Shown here: one piece after another, positions 9,620 to 17,762 of the stretch
Position numbering within the stretch: position 1 is the first letter of the stretch
Layout of the letters: each line of letters starts with the position of its first letter
Assembly: GCF_000403135.1 (NCBI RefSeq)
Contig: NZ_AQPN01000084.1
Coordinates: forward strand, 1 to 64,000
Source: Arcticibacter svalbardensis MN12-7
GTDB taxonomy: Bacteria; Bacteroidota; Bacteroidia; Sphingobacteriales; Sphingobacteriaceae
DNA: 64,000 bases
Direction: 5' to 3'
The notes under the pieces: model-generated
Seen by the model: the letters and a program-made list of their open reading frames with translations, nothing else
Told to the model about the DNA's origin: nothing
Database searches by the model: none
Translations under genes and position numbers: made by a program

Positions 9620-10100
9620 TTGGCAGTTTTGAAACCTTTTCTTTTAGCATAGCTCAGCCTTTTACTTATTTCACTCTTTTTTATGATGGATTAAATAAAC
9701 TGTTTTGGAATTTTTCATTGTTCGACACAGTCCCACACTATATTTAACGCGTTGCAAGGCGCACAAAACCCCGACACAAAACTAATCTTACAGAGCTAAC
9801 AATGCCTCTGAACAAACAAGCAATACCGCGTAACGAATATCTATTGCCATTATTTGACACTTAAACAACATCTCCTTAATTAAATCATAGCCCATCCACC
9901 ACTCAACTGAAGAAGCTCTATCAACATTAGTCAATCTCTTGAACAATATTTCTTGTCTAAGCAAACCCAAAAGAGTAGTTTTATAAGCAATTGTAAAAAA
10001 GCTACAGGCAGCAAGATACCCAAAACTGGAATTTTCATAATTTAAAAAATACATTCTAAGGTTATCTTCATTTTTTTATTAGCATAGGAACGAAAAATCA
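9620..10100. other. Mostly non-coding 480-bp stretch
   Basis: Between the membrane-anchored protein and the ECF sigma gene. It contains one weak minus-strand coding candidate (9788-10054, listed separately). I see no terminator or clear promoter motif. Confidence 0.5.
9788..10054 (-). CDS. Doubtful hypothetical protein, 88 aa
   Basis: An 88-codon frame with reasonable codon use but no recognisable family. It is rich in aromatic and aliphatic residues (FGYLAACSFFTIAYKTTLLG; EWWMGYDLIKEMLFKC) and might be a small amphipathic protein. It sits alone, antisense to the surrounding sigma/YHYH genes, with no visible ribosome-binding signal. It could equally be chance or a fragment. Confidence 0.25.
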   Translation of the reverse strand: MYFLNYENSSFGYLAACSFFTIAYKTTLLGLLRQEILFKRLTNVDRASSVEWWMGYDLIKEMLFKCQIMAIDIRYAVLLVCSEALLAL

Positions 10101-10638
10101 ATGACAAATGAGGCTCATTTTGAAGCAATATACAATGAGCATAAAAATATTGTGTTCAACATGTGCCTGCACTATGTATTGAATGCAGAAGATGCGCAGG
10201 ATATTACCCAGGAGGTGTTTGTAAAGGTTTACCAGAAATATCACCAGTATGATACAGCTTCTGCCTCCTTAAAAACCTGGATTTGTAGTATTGCTATCAA
10301 CCAGTGCCTGGATTTTCTGAAAGCAAAAAAACAAAAAAAGATTTGGGTTTCTAAGCCCTTTGTTCCATAAGGAAAGCAATGAACCAATTGATGATGCCGT
10401 AGAAGTGGATCATCCAGGCATACAAACAGAAAACAAGGAAGCCATTGAGAACCTGTTGAAAATAATTTACCAACTACCCGAAAACCAAAAAACTGCTATT
10501 ATTTTAAGCAAAATAGAAGACCGTCCCCAAAAAGAAGTGGCGGACATTATGAAGACAAGTGTGAAAGCTGTGGAATCGTTGTTACAAAGAGCAAAACAAA
10601 CAATTCAGAAAAAATTAACAGAAAGCGAAGGATTGTAA
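10101..10638 (+). pseudogene. ECF-type RNA polymerase sigma factor, frameshifted in an A-run
   Basis: First part (10101-10370): region 2 with FEAIYNEHKNIVFNMCLHYV, the DAQDITQEVFVKVYQKYHQY helix and SLKTWICSIAINQCLDFLK. Second part (10360-10638): region 4 with QLPENQKTAIILSKIEDRPQ and the helix-turn-helix EVADIMKTSVKAVESLLQRA. One A too many in the 7-A run at about 10332-10338 breaks the frame; with six A the reading becomes KRFGFLSPLFHKESNEPI, a normal inter-domain linker. Role by family: directs RNA polymerase to stress promoters, held by the membrane anti-sigma encoded next. Without a functional sigma the downstream set might be silent, unless the break is a sequence error or is bypassed by slippage. 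Confidence 0.88.
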
Positions 10639-10659
10639 ATGATATCTCGTATAAACTAA

Positions 10660-10950
10660 ATGAAGCACATGAACATGGATGATAAACTTGATTTGTTAAA
10701 GCAAATAAAAGAAGTGGATACCCCACCATTTTTATTAACCCGTATCCGGCAGCGGATTGAAACCCTTTACGATGTGGAAGCCCCGGTAAAATGGAAATGG
10801 ACTTTTGCGGTTGCATCATTTGCTATTCTTGTATTGAATATTTCAATTTTTTTAAACCTGGTAAATACAACCGAAGAAAAAACTGCAGGTATAGAAACAG
10901 TGGTCAACAGTATGAACATTGCCAGTACAAATAATATTTACAATGAGTAA
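10660..10950 (+). CDS. Probable membrane anti-sigma factor, 96 aa
   Basis: Short cytoplasmic part (residues 1-45, DDKLDLLKQIKEVDTPPFLL and RIRQRIETLY), one membrane helix (about 47-67, WTFAVASFAILVLNISIFLN) and a ~28-residue external tail. Size, topology and position 21 bp after an ECF sigma gene fit the compact anti-sigma partners seen in Bacteroidota. No ZAS-type zinc motif is present. Its stop codon overlaps the start of the next gene (ATGAGTAA), indicating translational coupling. Confidence 0.65.
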   Translation: MKHMNMDDKLDLLKQIKEVDTPPFLLTRIRQRIETLYDVEAPVKWKWTFAVASFAILVLNISIFLNLVNTTEEKTAGIETVVNSMNIASTNNIYNE

Positions 10951-11428
10951 AATAAAGATATTATCTATTGCAGTAATTGGCCTCCTGCTCATTAATGCAG
11001 CAATTGTTGGCTTTCTTTTGTTGAAAAAGCCACCGCACCTACCTCAGGGAAGGCAGTCAATGGCTAATGAGGGTCCAAAGCAGATCATTACTGAAAGGCT
11101 GAACTTTAATGCGCAGCAAGCTGATGATTATGATAAATTAATCACTGCTCACCAGGTTTCAATGAGAGCGTTGGAAGATAGCATGGGCTTGTTAAAAAAC
11201 AAGCTTTATCAAACACTGAACAATGCATCTTTTGCAGGTAAAGATTCGTTGATAAACGAATTAGGTACTTTGCAAAAGCAAATTGAACAAATAAACTACG
11301 ATCATTTTGTCGCGTTAAAAAAATTATGCAAACCTGACCAGTTGGATAAATTCAACAAACTCACCAATGAACTGGCGCGCTTTTTCGCCACCGGTAAAAA
11401 AGATGCTCTCCCGCCGGCCAGGGATTAA
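10943..11428 (+). CDS. Spy/CpxP-like periplasmic protein with N-terminal membrane anchor
   Basis: Membrane anchor or uncleaved signal at residues ~4-25 (ILSIAVIGLLLINAAIVGFL), then a helical, highly charged periplasmic domain: ITERLNFNAQQADDYDKLI, MRALEDSMGLLKNKLY, LGTLQKQIEQINYDHFVALK, CKPDQLDKFNKL. This LTxxQ-like alpha-hairpin layout is that of the Spy/CpxP/ZraP group (periplasmic chaperones and metal/envelope stress sensors). I chose ATG 10943, which overlaps the preceding stop codon; the in-frame upstream codons add only the end of the previous gene's sequence. In ZraP-like systems such proteins feed back on the sigma/anti-sigma pair (inference). Confidence 0.75.
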   Translation: MSKIKILSIAVIGLLLINAAIVGFLLLKKPPHLPQGRQSMANEGPKQIITERLNFNAQQADDYDKLITAHQVSMRALEDSMGLLKNKLYQTLNNASFAGKDSLINELGTLQKQIEQINYDHFVALKKLCKPDQLDKFNKLTNELARFFATGKKDALPPARD

Positions 11429-11583
11429 AAGAAACCAGGAAAAATGACCCGAAGGCAAGTTTTTTGCTGCGCATTTGCCAGCTTTTGCTTCTTTATCATT
11501 TCTTCTCATACTTTTTTTGTTGTCACCGAAGGATTTATTCAATGTACTCGTATAAGAGTATTAAAAACTTAAAAAGAACTTTT

Positions 11584-12339
11584 ATGAAGAATATAGTTGG
11601 CATTGCCGTTATCGGAGCGCTGGTTTTTGCTGTAGTCGCAGCGGGTTGCAAAAAAGGTTCTACTAATGATACCAGTGTAACAGGTACTGTGCCGACTGTA
11701 TTTTCCAGTAATTACAAATCTGCAGTAACCTTATCTGCAACAAGTACAACAGTAACAATGAAATCAAGCGGCGTGCCCGACCATGTAACGCCTTATTGGG
11801 GTGTTGGTAATGCCCTGTATGAAGCACAAACTACAGGACAAACCGTAAACCCTGGAAATCTGCAATCACAAACTTTTGTAATGACCATTCCAACAAATCC
11901 TACTTCAGCAACTACAAAAGAGGAAACTTCATTAGGCCCGATTGGGATGGCGCTGAACGGTGTAGCTATTTACAACGACAGAGAGGGCGGAAACGTACCC
12001 GTAGATGCAGGAACACTTTTATCTTTTGACAGAGCAGGCGCACATAGTGGCCCCGGTGGATTATATCACTATCACTTTAATGGAGATTTTACTTCTGATG
12101 ATGATGCCAAATTAATTGGCTGGTTAAGAGATGGATTTCCTATCTACGGAAGAAAATGCAGTTCTACTGGTGCTTATGCTACAGGTTTAGATGCTAATGG
12201 CGGACATACCACTTTAACACCCGAATATCCAAGTGGTATTTATCATTATCACTGTTCGAATGTAAATTATATGAATGCAGGCTTTTACGTTTTAAAAGCT
12301 GGAAGTTATTATGGCACGAAAGGAACATTTACTTTTTAG
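11584..12339 (+). CDS. YHYH-domain lipoprotein, 251 aa
   Basis: Start chosen at ATG 11584 because it gives a clean lipoprotein signal (MKNIVGIAVIGALVFAVVAAG-Cys, acylated Cys at residue 22); earlier in-frame codons would put ~40 odd residues before it. Body: PYWGVGNALYEAQ, TSLGPIGMALNGVAIYNDRE, HSGPGGLYHYHFNGDFTSDD, AKLIGWLRDGFPIYGRKC, and YPSGIYHYHCSNVNYMNAGF. Both HYH motifs and the Gly/Asp-rich loops are intact. Exported, attached to a membrane; reaction unknown. About 60-70% alike by eye to the next gene, so a tandem duplication. Confidence 0.9.
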   Translation: MKNIVGIAVIGALVFAVVAAGCKKGSTNDTSVTGTVPTVFSSNYKSAVTLSATSTTVTMKSSGVPDHVTPYWGVGNALYEAQTTGQTVNPGNLQSQTFVMTIPTNPTSATTKEETSLGPIGMALNGVAIYNDREGGNVPVDAGTLLSFDRAGAHSGPGGLYHYHFNGDFTSDDDAKLIGWLRDGFPIYGRKCSSTGAYATGLDANGGHTTLTPEYPSGIYHYHCSNVNYMNAGFYVLKAGSYYGTKGTFTF

Positions 12340-12410
12340 ATAAGTATTTTCTTGAAACTATATTTTAAATAACAACAATGGCAAGCGGAATAAAACTGAA
12401 TCTGAAAAAC

Positions 12411-13172
12411 ATGACTTTTTTAAATAGTAAAACGATTATTGTCCTGGGAATTTTCACTACTACGGCATTCAATTGTAAAAAGGATAATAATACTGCTACA
12501 GCTGCAAGCACTGGAACTGTGGACATAACCAGTGTAATACAAAGCAACTATACAGGCACCACTACTTTTTCGGTTAGTAGCGGCAACATTGTTATTAAAA
12601 GTGATGGTTTGCCAAACCATAAAACGCCATACTGGGGAGTTGGTAATGCGTTATATGAAGACTTTCCCACGGGCTATCATGCCAATGTTAATACTTCAAT
12701 GAGTGCCCATAATTACTCTATGACGATCCCGAGTAAACCAGGCACTGTTACTGCACATGAAGAAACTACACTTGGCCCGATCGGGATGGCGCTCAATGGC
12801 GTACCAATCTATAATGACAGGGAAGGTGGTAATGTCGCATTGGATGCTTTAACCATCACAACTTTTGATTACTCAGGTGCTCACCCAGGGCCAGGGCAAG
12901 ATTACCATTATCATACAACTGGAAGATATACTTCTCAGGATGATGCCAAACTGATTGGTTTTTTAAGAGATGGTTTTCCTATCTACGGTAGAAAAGATAC
13001 CACGGGAGTTTATCCATCTTTAGATGCTTATGGCGGGCACACCGGCCCAACACAGGATTTCCCAAATGGCATTTATCATTACCATGCGTCAAATGTTAAC
13101 TATCTAAATACGGGATATTATGTTTTAAAGGCCGGCAGCTACTATGGAACCAAAGGAACTTTCACACAGTAA
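12411..13172 (+). CDS. YHYH-domain lipoprotein, second tandem copy
   Basis: Paralogue of the preceding gene with the same order of motifs: PYWGVGNALYEDFPTGYHAN, TTLGPIGMALNGVPIYNDRE, GPGQDYHYHTTGRYTSQDDA, GFLRDGFPIYGRKDTTG, FPNGIYHYHASNVNYLNTGY and a shared ending KAGSYYGTKGTFT. Start placed at ATG 12411, which gives a normal lipoprotein signal ending TTTAFNC; an in-frame ATG at 12378 would add 11 residues. 71 bp separate it from the first copy. Confidence 0.9.
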   Translation: MTFLNSKTIIVLGIFTTTAFNCKKDNNTATAASTGTVDITSVIQSNYTGTTTFSVSSGNIVIKSDGLPNHKTPYWGVGNALYEDFPTGYHANVNTSMSAHNYSMTIPSKPGTVTAHEETTLGPIGMALNGVPIYNDREGGNVALDALTITTFDYSGAHPGPGQDYHYHTTGRYTSQDDAKLIGFLRDGFPIYGRKDTTGVYPSLDAYGGHTGPTQDFPNGIYHYHASNVNYLNTGYYVLKAGSYYGTKGTFTQ

Positions 13173-13199
13173 AATTATTAAACAAAAAAACAATTAATT

Positions 13200-13535
13200 A
13201 TGAAAAAGACAATCCTCAATGGTTTTATTGCAACGATGCTTATTGGTTCAATTGTTAGCTGTTCATCTGCGAAGAAAGCAACCGCTAACGGGCAAGCTAA
13301 TGGTGGCCCTCCTACTACGGCTGCGTTATTTTTACAAATGGATAGCAATAAAGATGGTAAACTAGCCAAGTCGGAGGTGAAGGGCCCGCTGGCAAATGAC
13401 TTTGCCAAAATAGATACAAATAGTGATGGATTCATTTCCAAGGAAGAACTGAATAAGGCTCCAAATCCAAGTGGGCAACGGCCACCGCAAGGGCAGGCAG
13501 GACAACAGGGGCCGCCGCCAAATGAAGGCAAATAA
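13200..13535 (+). CDS. EF-hand lipoprotein, 111 aa
   Basis: Lipoprotein signal MKKTILNGFIATMLIGSIVS-Cys (Cys ~21). Two EF-hand calcium loops: DSNKDGKLAKSE (~48-59) and DTNSDGFISKEE (~73-84), each with Asp at 1, Asn/Asp at 3, Asp at 5, Gly at 6 and Glu at 12. The C-terminus is a low-complexity Pro/Gly/Gln tail (SGQRPPQGQAGQQGPPP). Predicted to bind Ca2+ outside the cytoplasm; role unknown. It follows the YHYH pair by 27 bp. Confidence 0.9.
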   Translation: MKKTILNGFIATMLIGSIVSCSSAKKATANGQANGGPPTTAALFLQMDSNKDGKLAKSEVKGPLANDFAKIDTNSDGFISKEELNKAPNPSGQRPPQGQAGQQGPPPNEGK

Positions 13536-13545
13536 ATATCAAATT

Positions 13546-14166
13546 ATGTTTAAGAAACCAATATTGTTTCTAATCGTATTATTTTTTCTAATCAGTTGCC
13601 TGGACAACCGAAAAGAAGGGGGAACAACTTCCCTTTCTTTCATCGTGGATACCGTACTTATCCCCAGAGATACTATTTTGGCTAACGCAAAAAATCTAAA
13701 TCTTAACAATGGTGTTTATTATTGGAATGAAAAACCGTTTTCGGGCTATATAGTGGATTCTTATGAAAACCACCAGGTAAAAATGATTGCCAGTTATTTG
13801 AATGGTATGCAGCAGGGCACCACCACTACCTATTACGAAAATGGAAAATTGCGGGATAGCAGAAGCTATAAAGAGAACAAAAGTTTTGGCAAGCATATTG
13901 GCTATTGGGAAAACGGAAACCAAAAATTTGAATTTTACTATTTGAATGATAAAAGAGAAGGGCCAAATAAGCAATGGTATTTAAGTGGCCAGCCATACGC
14001 TTTCCTTAGTTTTAAAGATGACAAAGAAGATGGCATGCAACAGGCATGGCGGCAAAACGGTAAGGCTTATATCAATTACGAAGCTAAAGATGGTTTCCGT
14101 TACGGTCTTCAAAAGTCTAATTTATGTTACACCCTGGAAGACGAAAAATTTAACTCAGCAAAGTGA
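13546..14166 (+). CDS. MORN-like (YwqK-type) repeat lipoprotein, 206 aa
   Basis: ATG 13546 gives a lipoprotein signal MFKKPILFLIVLFFLISC. The rest is built of short MORN-variant repeats: GMQQGTTTTYYENGKLRDSR, KHIGYWENGNQKFEFYYLN, GPNKQWYLSGQPYAFLSF, GMQQAWRQNGKAYINYEAKD. Databases often call such proteins 'YwqK-family antitoxin', but nothing here shows a toxin partner. The beta-hairpin repeats probably serve a binding role at the cell surface or periplasm. The stop codon overlaps the GTG start of the SCO gene by three bases. Confidence 0.82.
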   Translation: MFKKPILFLIVLFFLISCLDNRKEGGTTSLSFIVDTVLIPRDTILANAKNLNLNNGVYYWNEKPFSGYIVDSYENHQVKMIASYLNGMQQGTTTTYYENGKLRDSRSYKENKSFGKHIGYWENGNQKFEFYYLNDKREGPNKQWYLSGQPYAFLSFKDDKEDGMQQAWRQNGKAYINYEAKDGFRYGLQKSNLCYTLEDEKFNSAK

Positions 14167-14786
14167 AGTATATTATATCCCTAATTTGTTTAAGCGTTTT
14201 AATTTCCTGTAAGGAAAATCGAAGAAAACTGCCCTATTATGATACCGCAGACTTTACACCTAAATGGGAAATGAAAGATCCAAAAACATTTCATGCCATT
14301 AGAAAATTCAATTTAATTAATCAGGAAGGTATGGCTTTTACCGAAAAGAATCTTGATGGTAAAATCTGTGTGGCCGATTTTTTCTTTACCTCTTGTCCCG
14401 GCATCTGCCCAAAATTGGCCATAAGTATGTCTGCTTTGCAAAAGGAGTTTTTAGAAGATAAGGATGTATTATTGGTTTCTCATTCGGTAACGCCTGCTAC
14501 AGACAGTGTGCCGGTTTTAAAACAATACGCGGAAGCGCATGGAGTTAATCCTAAAAAATGGAATCTGCTCACCGGCAATAAAGATGAGATATATGATCTG
14601 GGAAGAAAATTTTATTACGTAGAAGAAGACCTTGGCTTAAAAAGCGATGCCAGTATTTTTTTGCATACAGAAAATTTTGTGTTGATAGATAAACAAAGGC
14701 ATATACGAGGAATTTATAACGGCCTTGATCCCAATAGTATGCTAGCTTTAAAGAATGATATTAAGGAATTGAAGAAAGAAGAATAA
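14163..14786 (+). CDS. SCO1/SenC-family copper/thiol protein, 207 aa
   Basis: Lipoprotein signal MKYIISLICLSVLISC, then a thioredoxin-like fold with the SCO CxxxC pair in FFFTSCPGICPKLAISMSAL (~residues 79-83) and the distal His in ASIFLHTENFVLIDKQRHIRG (~174). The three together are the Cu(I)/Cu(II) ligands of SCO proteins, which deliver copper to CuA of cytochrome oxidase or act as thiol-disulfide reductase. Start GTG 14163 overlaps the previous stop, so it belongs to the same unit. It gives the whole cluster a metal/redox flavour. Confidence 0.92.
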   Translation: MKYIISLICLSVLISCKENRRKLPYYDTADFTPKWEMKDPKTFHAIRKFNLINQEGMAFTEKNLDGKICVADFFFTSCPGICPKLAISMSALQKEFLEDKDVLLVSHSVTPATDSVPVLKQYAEAHGVNPKKWNLLTGNKDEIYDLGRKFYYVEEDLGLKSDASIFLHTENFVLIDKQRHIRGIYNGLDPNSMLALKNDIKELKKEE

Positions 14787-14828
14787 AAAAAATCACATCT
14801 AAAGAAAATTAATTGCATAAAATCCAGG

Positions 14829-15189
14829 ATGCGAAAGGCATTTCAAAAGTACCCCAAAATAACTTCATCTTCAAATACTGTTGATCCATTTAAAGAATAG
14901 CTCAACCTGCCAACGGTGCATTATTGTAATAGCACCTATCTCAGTAGGCGGCACAGTCGGGACGATAGCAGATCCGAAAGTGATCTTTGTCTCAGCACTT
15001 AAATGCAACGCTGCTTCAGTGATCTTTGTACACAATCATCCTTCAGGTAATTTAAAGCCAAGTAATGCGGATACAGAGCTTACAAAGAAATTGAAAGCAG
15101 CAGGACAATTTTTAGACCTTCCAGTTATCGAGCATATTATATTAAATAAGGAGGACTATCTTAGCTTTGCTGATGAAAGAAGGATGTAA
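14829..15189 (+). pseudogene. RadC/JAB-domain protein relic
   Basis: The 3' part reads the RadC core: IVIAPISVGGTVGTIADPKV, FVSALKCNAASVIFVHNHPS (JAB1/MPN-like HxH), NLKPSNADTELTKKLKAAGQ and VIEHIILNKEDYLSFADE to the stop at 15189. The 5' part in another frame reads KYPKITSSSNTVDPFKE and then stops, as in the start of short mobile-element RadC proteins. The two parts are out of frame and the region near 14900 is scrambled. Small RadC genes of this type usually travel on integrated elements of Bacteroidota, so this marks an old insertion. Confidence 0.72.
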
Positions 15190-15366
15190 TTCCAGTTAAA
15201 ACGTGTCAGTTAAGGTGTCAATAACGCTTAAAAACACTATAATTACAGTTACAAATATTATTAATCATCGACACATATTAAGCCATCAAATAGCAGATAT
15301 GAACGTAAAACAGCTCAGAAAGCACTTTAAACAAAAATAGCCTCTCATAAGAGAAGCTATTTTAAG
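15190..15366. other. Short non-coding spacer
   Basis: Between the RadC relic and the tRNA. It includes a hairpin-like AATAGCCTCTCATAAGAGAAGC segment around 15336-15358 (TCTC/GAGA core) followed by TATTTTAAG. No coding potential seen. Confidence 0.4.
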
Positions 15367-15440
15367 TGCGCCCACCTGGGCTCGAACCAGGGACCAAAAG
15401 ATTATGAGTCTTCTACTCTAACCAGCTGAGCTATAGGCGC
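15367..15440 (-). tRNA. tRNA with CAU anticodon (elongator Met, or Ile2)
   Basis: Read on the minus strand it folds as a complete cloverleaf: acceptor GCGCCTA with TGGGCGC and discriminator A, D-arm AGCTCAGCTGGTTAGAGT, anticodon stem GAAGA/TCTTT with loop CTCATAA (anticodon CAT in DNA), variable loop, T-arm CCTGGTTCGAGCCCAGG. No CCA is encoded. The acceptor starts GCGCC..., unlike an initiator tRNA, which starts with an unpaired C. Met versus lysidine-modified Ile cannot be settled by eye. Confidence 0.93.
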
Positions 15441-15506
15441 AGCTAAACAATCTTTTCCGATTGCGAGTGCAAATGTACATTTTTGTATTGAAATTTTCAA
15501 ACAGAT

Positions 15507-16145
15507 ATGCAAAACATAAAAAATATAATTTTCGATTATGGTAACGTCATCTTTCTCATTGACTTCCTTAAAACTCAAAACTCTTTTACAGAGCTTGGAA
15601 TCCAAAATGTGGAGACTTTTTTTGCACATACCGGCCATAATCCAATCTTTGATCAGTTCGAACAAGGCGATATTGCCGCTCCAGAGTTCAGAGATGGGAT
15701 AAGGAAAATAACCGGTCAGCCTGAACTTTCCGACGAACAGATCGACAAAGCTTGGACCAGCCTTCTTATCGGGGTTCCTCCTATAAACCACGAATTGCTG
15801 CTCAAAGCAAAAAGCCAGTACCGCATCTTCCTCTTAAGCAACATCAATGAAATTCATCTGGACTTTATAGAGAAATACTTAAAACGCGAATTTAATATTG
15901 ATTCTAACGACCAGTTTTTCGAAAAGGTGTACTACTCCCACCTCGTAGGTATCCGAAAACCAAGACCCGAGATCTTTGAATTGGTGATAAAAGAAAATAA
16001 CCTGAAAGTTGAAGAAACGCTTTTTATAGATGATAGTCCGCAACATCTAAAAACCGCTCAGGCACTCGGATTACAAACACACCTGATCACCAACGAGGAA
16101 TCCCTTGAAAAATTCTTATATAGTTCCGGACTCTTAAAAAAATAA
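15507..16145 (+). CDS. HAD-superfamily hydrolase, YihX-like, 212 aa
   Basis: All four HAD motifs are visible: I NIIFDYGNVIF (nucleophile Asp ~10, the DxGxV form typical of the YihX branch), II FLLSNIN, III RKPRPEIFELV (Lys), IV LFIDDSPQHLKTAQALG. A helical cap lies between motifs I and II. Branch members are small sugar-phosphate phosphatases (E. coli YihX acts on glucose-1-phosphate); substrate here is not known. The next gene follows by 30 bp. Confidence 0.9.
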   Translation: MQNIKNIIFDYGNVIFLIDFLKTQNSFTELGIQNVETFFAHTGHNPIFDQFEQGDIAAPEFRDGIRKITGQPELSDEQIDKAWTSLLIGVPPINHELLLKAKSQYRIFLLSNINEIHLDFIEKYLKREFNIDSNDQFFEKVYYSHLVGIRKPRPEIFELVIKENNLKVEETLFIDDSPQHLKTAQALGLQTHLITNEESLEKFLYSSGLLKK

Positions 16146-16175
16146 ACAAAGCACAAGAGCCTGTGTTAAACGTCT

Positions 16176-16481
16176 ATGGAAAACTATCAAAGCATGGTCG
16201 ATGCACTCAACGACTTAAAAAAACGAGGTTTCACCCTGGACTTTAACCTTGCAAATGGAGTGCTTCATAACAGCGAACAAAACATCACGTTAAGTCCTGA
16301 AGATTTCAGTATTGCTGAATTTCATCGGTTTGAAGGACCATCCGATCCTGCAGATAATTCGATTGTTTATGGAATACAATCCGATAAATACAACGTAAAA
16401 GGCGTCTTTGTGAATGGCTATGGTGTGTATTCCGATGACCTGTCTGAAGAACTGCTTAAAAAACTAAACACACCAGGTTAA
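16176..16481 (+). CDS. Small conserved Bacteroidota protein of unknown function, 101 aa
   Basis: Soluble protein with QSMVDALNDLKKRGFTLDFN at the N-terminus and the block FSIAEFHRFEGPSDPADNSI, VYGIQSDKYNVKGVFVNGYG, VYSDDLSEELLKKL. I know close relatives under the misleading name 'phosphoribosylpyrophosphate synthetase', but the size and absence of a PRPP motif exclude that activity. It lies 30 bp after the HAD gene in the same direction. Confidence 0.75.
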   Translation: MENYQSMVDALNDLKKRGFTLDFNLANGVLHNSEQNITLSPEDFSIAEFHRFEGPSDPADNSIVYGIQSDKYNVKGVFVNGYGVYSDDLSEELLKKLNTPG

Positions 16482-16495
16482 TAAATCCGGAATGA

Positions 16496-17704
16496 TCAGG
16501 CTTTACTACGTCTTGACTTCTCCTTCATAATTAAACTAAGCTCTCTGCCTGTCTGACCGGCTAATGAGGTATTCTCTTCTGCCCTGCGAAATAAGTAGGG
16601 CAGAACAGCTTTAACAGGTCCATAAGGGACATATTTAGCCACATTGTATGCGGAGTCTGCCAAATTGAAACTCAAGTGATCACTCATTCCTAAGAGCTGA
16701 GCAAAATAAACAGCAGGATCATTTCTTTCAATCCGGTAGGTATTCATTAAATCAATCAACGAACTGCAGCTTTCCTCATTATGAGTTCCTGCAATAATAG
16801 AGACCTGCGTAATATGTTCCATACAAAATCGGATGGCCTCATCGTAATCGAAGTCTGTAGCTTCCTTATCCTTATGGATAGGTGACTCATAGCCCATTTC
16901 AGCTGCCCTTTCGCGTTCTTTTTCCATATAGGCACCCCTTACAATTTTAGCACCCAGCTTAAATTCATCTGTTGCAGCCAGGTAAACTACGGCTTTTAAG
17001 GAAGCCAGTTTATCCGTACGATATAACTGATACGTATTATAAACAATTGTTTTATCCCGGTTATACATCCGCATCATATCCAGCGCAATGTCATCCACAG
17101 CAGTTTGAATCCACGATTCCTCTGCGTCAATCATGACGGGAACATCCAGATCATGCGCAAATTTACAGATCTGATTAAAACGCGCCTTTACTTTAAAGTA
17201 CTCCGCATGTTCGGCAACACTCAGCGTCTCTTTGTTATTAACCTTTACATAAAGATCAAAACGACCTACACCCGTTGGCTTAAATACAGCAAGAGGAATT
17301 CTCAAGTCATTCTTTGATTTCCTAAGCACAGTCAAAATCTCTTCGGTGGTCTCTATAAAACTCCGCTCCTCCTGTTCTCCCTCCACCGAATAATCCAATA
17401 TCGTCCCAACTCCCCCAATTGCCAGTTTATCAATTGCTTTTTCGCAACCGACAATAGTTTCTCCACCACAAAACTGAGCGTAGATCGTACTCTTTATTAA
17501 CGGAACGATAGGCGCACCAATGCGAAGAAAAAAGTTGGTAGCACTAGCTCCTAATTTGGTTATAAGCTGACTATTGATAGCCTTAAACAACCAGTATGCC
17601 TTATTTAATTCGGTATTTGTTTTACCCTTAAATGCAATCTCCGTATTACTGAAATCAGGAATACTTTTATTTATCTTAAGTGAATTATCAGACTGATTAA
17701 TCAT
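16496..17704 (-). CDS. Proline dehydrogenase, 402 aa
   Basis: Monofunctional PRODH: FAD-dependent oxidation of proline to pyrroline-5-carboxylate. Visible family motifs: GVGTILDYSVEGE near residue 97, PLAVFKPTGVGR (~140), VPVMIDAEESWIQ (~195), KLGAKIVRGAYMEKERERA (~255), DFDYDEAIRFC and AGTHNEESC (~305), and the C-terminal FAQLLGMSDHLSF ... YVPYGPVKAVLPYLFRRAEE, which carries the paired Arg residues binding the proline carboxylate. No P5C dehydrogenase is fused. It faces the small protein at 16176-16481 tail to tail with 14 bp between. Confidence 0.96.
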   Translation of the reverse strand: MINQSDNSLKINKSIPDFSNTEIAFKGKTNTELNKAYWLFKAINSQLITKLGASATNFFLRIGAPIVPLIKSTIYAQFCGGETIVGCEKAIDKLAIGGVGTILDYSVEGEQEERSFIETTEEILTVLRKSKNDLRIPLAVFKPTGVGRFDLYVKVNNKETLSVAEHAEYFKVKARFNQICKFAHDLDVPVMIDAEESWIQTAVDDIALDMMRMYNRDKTIVYNTYQLYRTDKLASLKAVVYLAATDEFKLGAKIVRGAYMEKERERAAEMGYESPIHKDKEATDFDYDEAIRFCMEHITQVSIIAGTHNEESCSSLIDLMNTYRIERNDPAVYFAQLLGMSDHLSFNLADSAYNVAKYVPYGPVKAVLPYLFRRAEENTSLAGQTGRELSLIMKEKSRRSKA

Positions 17705-17762
17705 GGGCTCAAAAATAATGCTAAATAACTAAACTGGAAAAATAATAATTTTAACTTTGTTC

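Noticed and set aside
8029-10638. Programmed ribosomal frameshifting in the YHYH and sigma genes
   Set aside because: The A-runs could be slippery, but there is no downstream stem-loop or conserved heptamer I can point to; a mutation or miscall is simpler.
13546-14166. Toxin-antitoxin system from the YwqK-like protein
   Set aside because: It is a lipoprotein of MORN-like repeats without any toxin gene next to it; the label is only a database habit.
16176-16481. Phosphoribosylpyrophosphate synthetase
   Set aside because: Relatives carry this name, but 101 residues without PRPP or ATP motifs cannot be that enzyme.
17752-17759. TAACTTTG as promoter for the S4 protein/aroB pair
   Set aside because: It overlaps the start codon region and lacks a TTTG/TTG element about 19 bp upstream.
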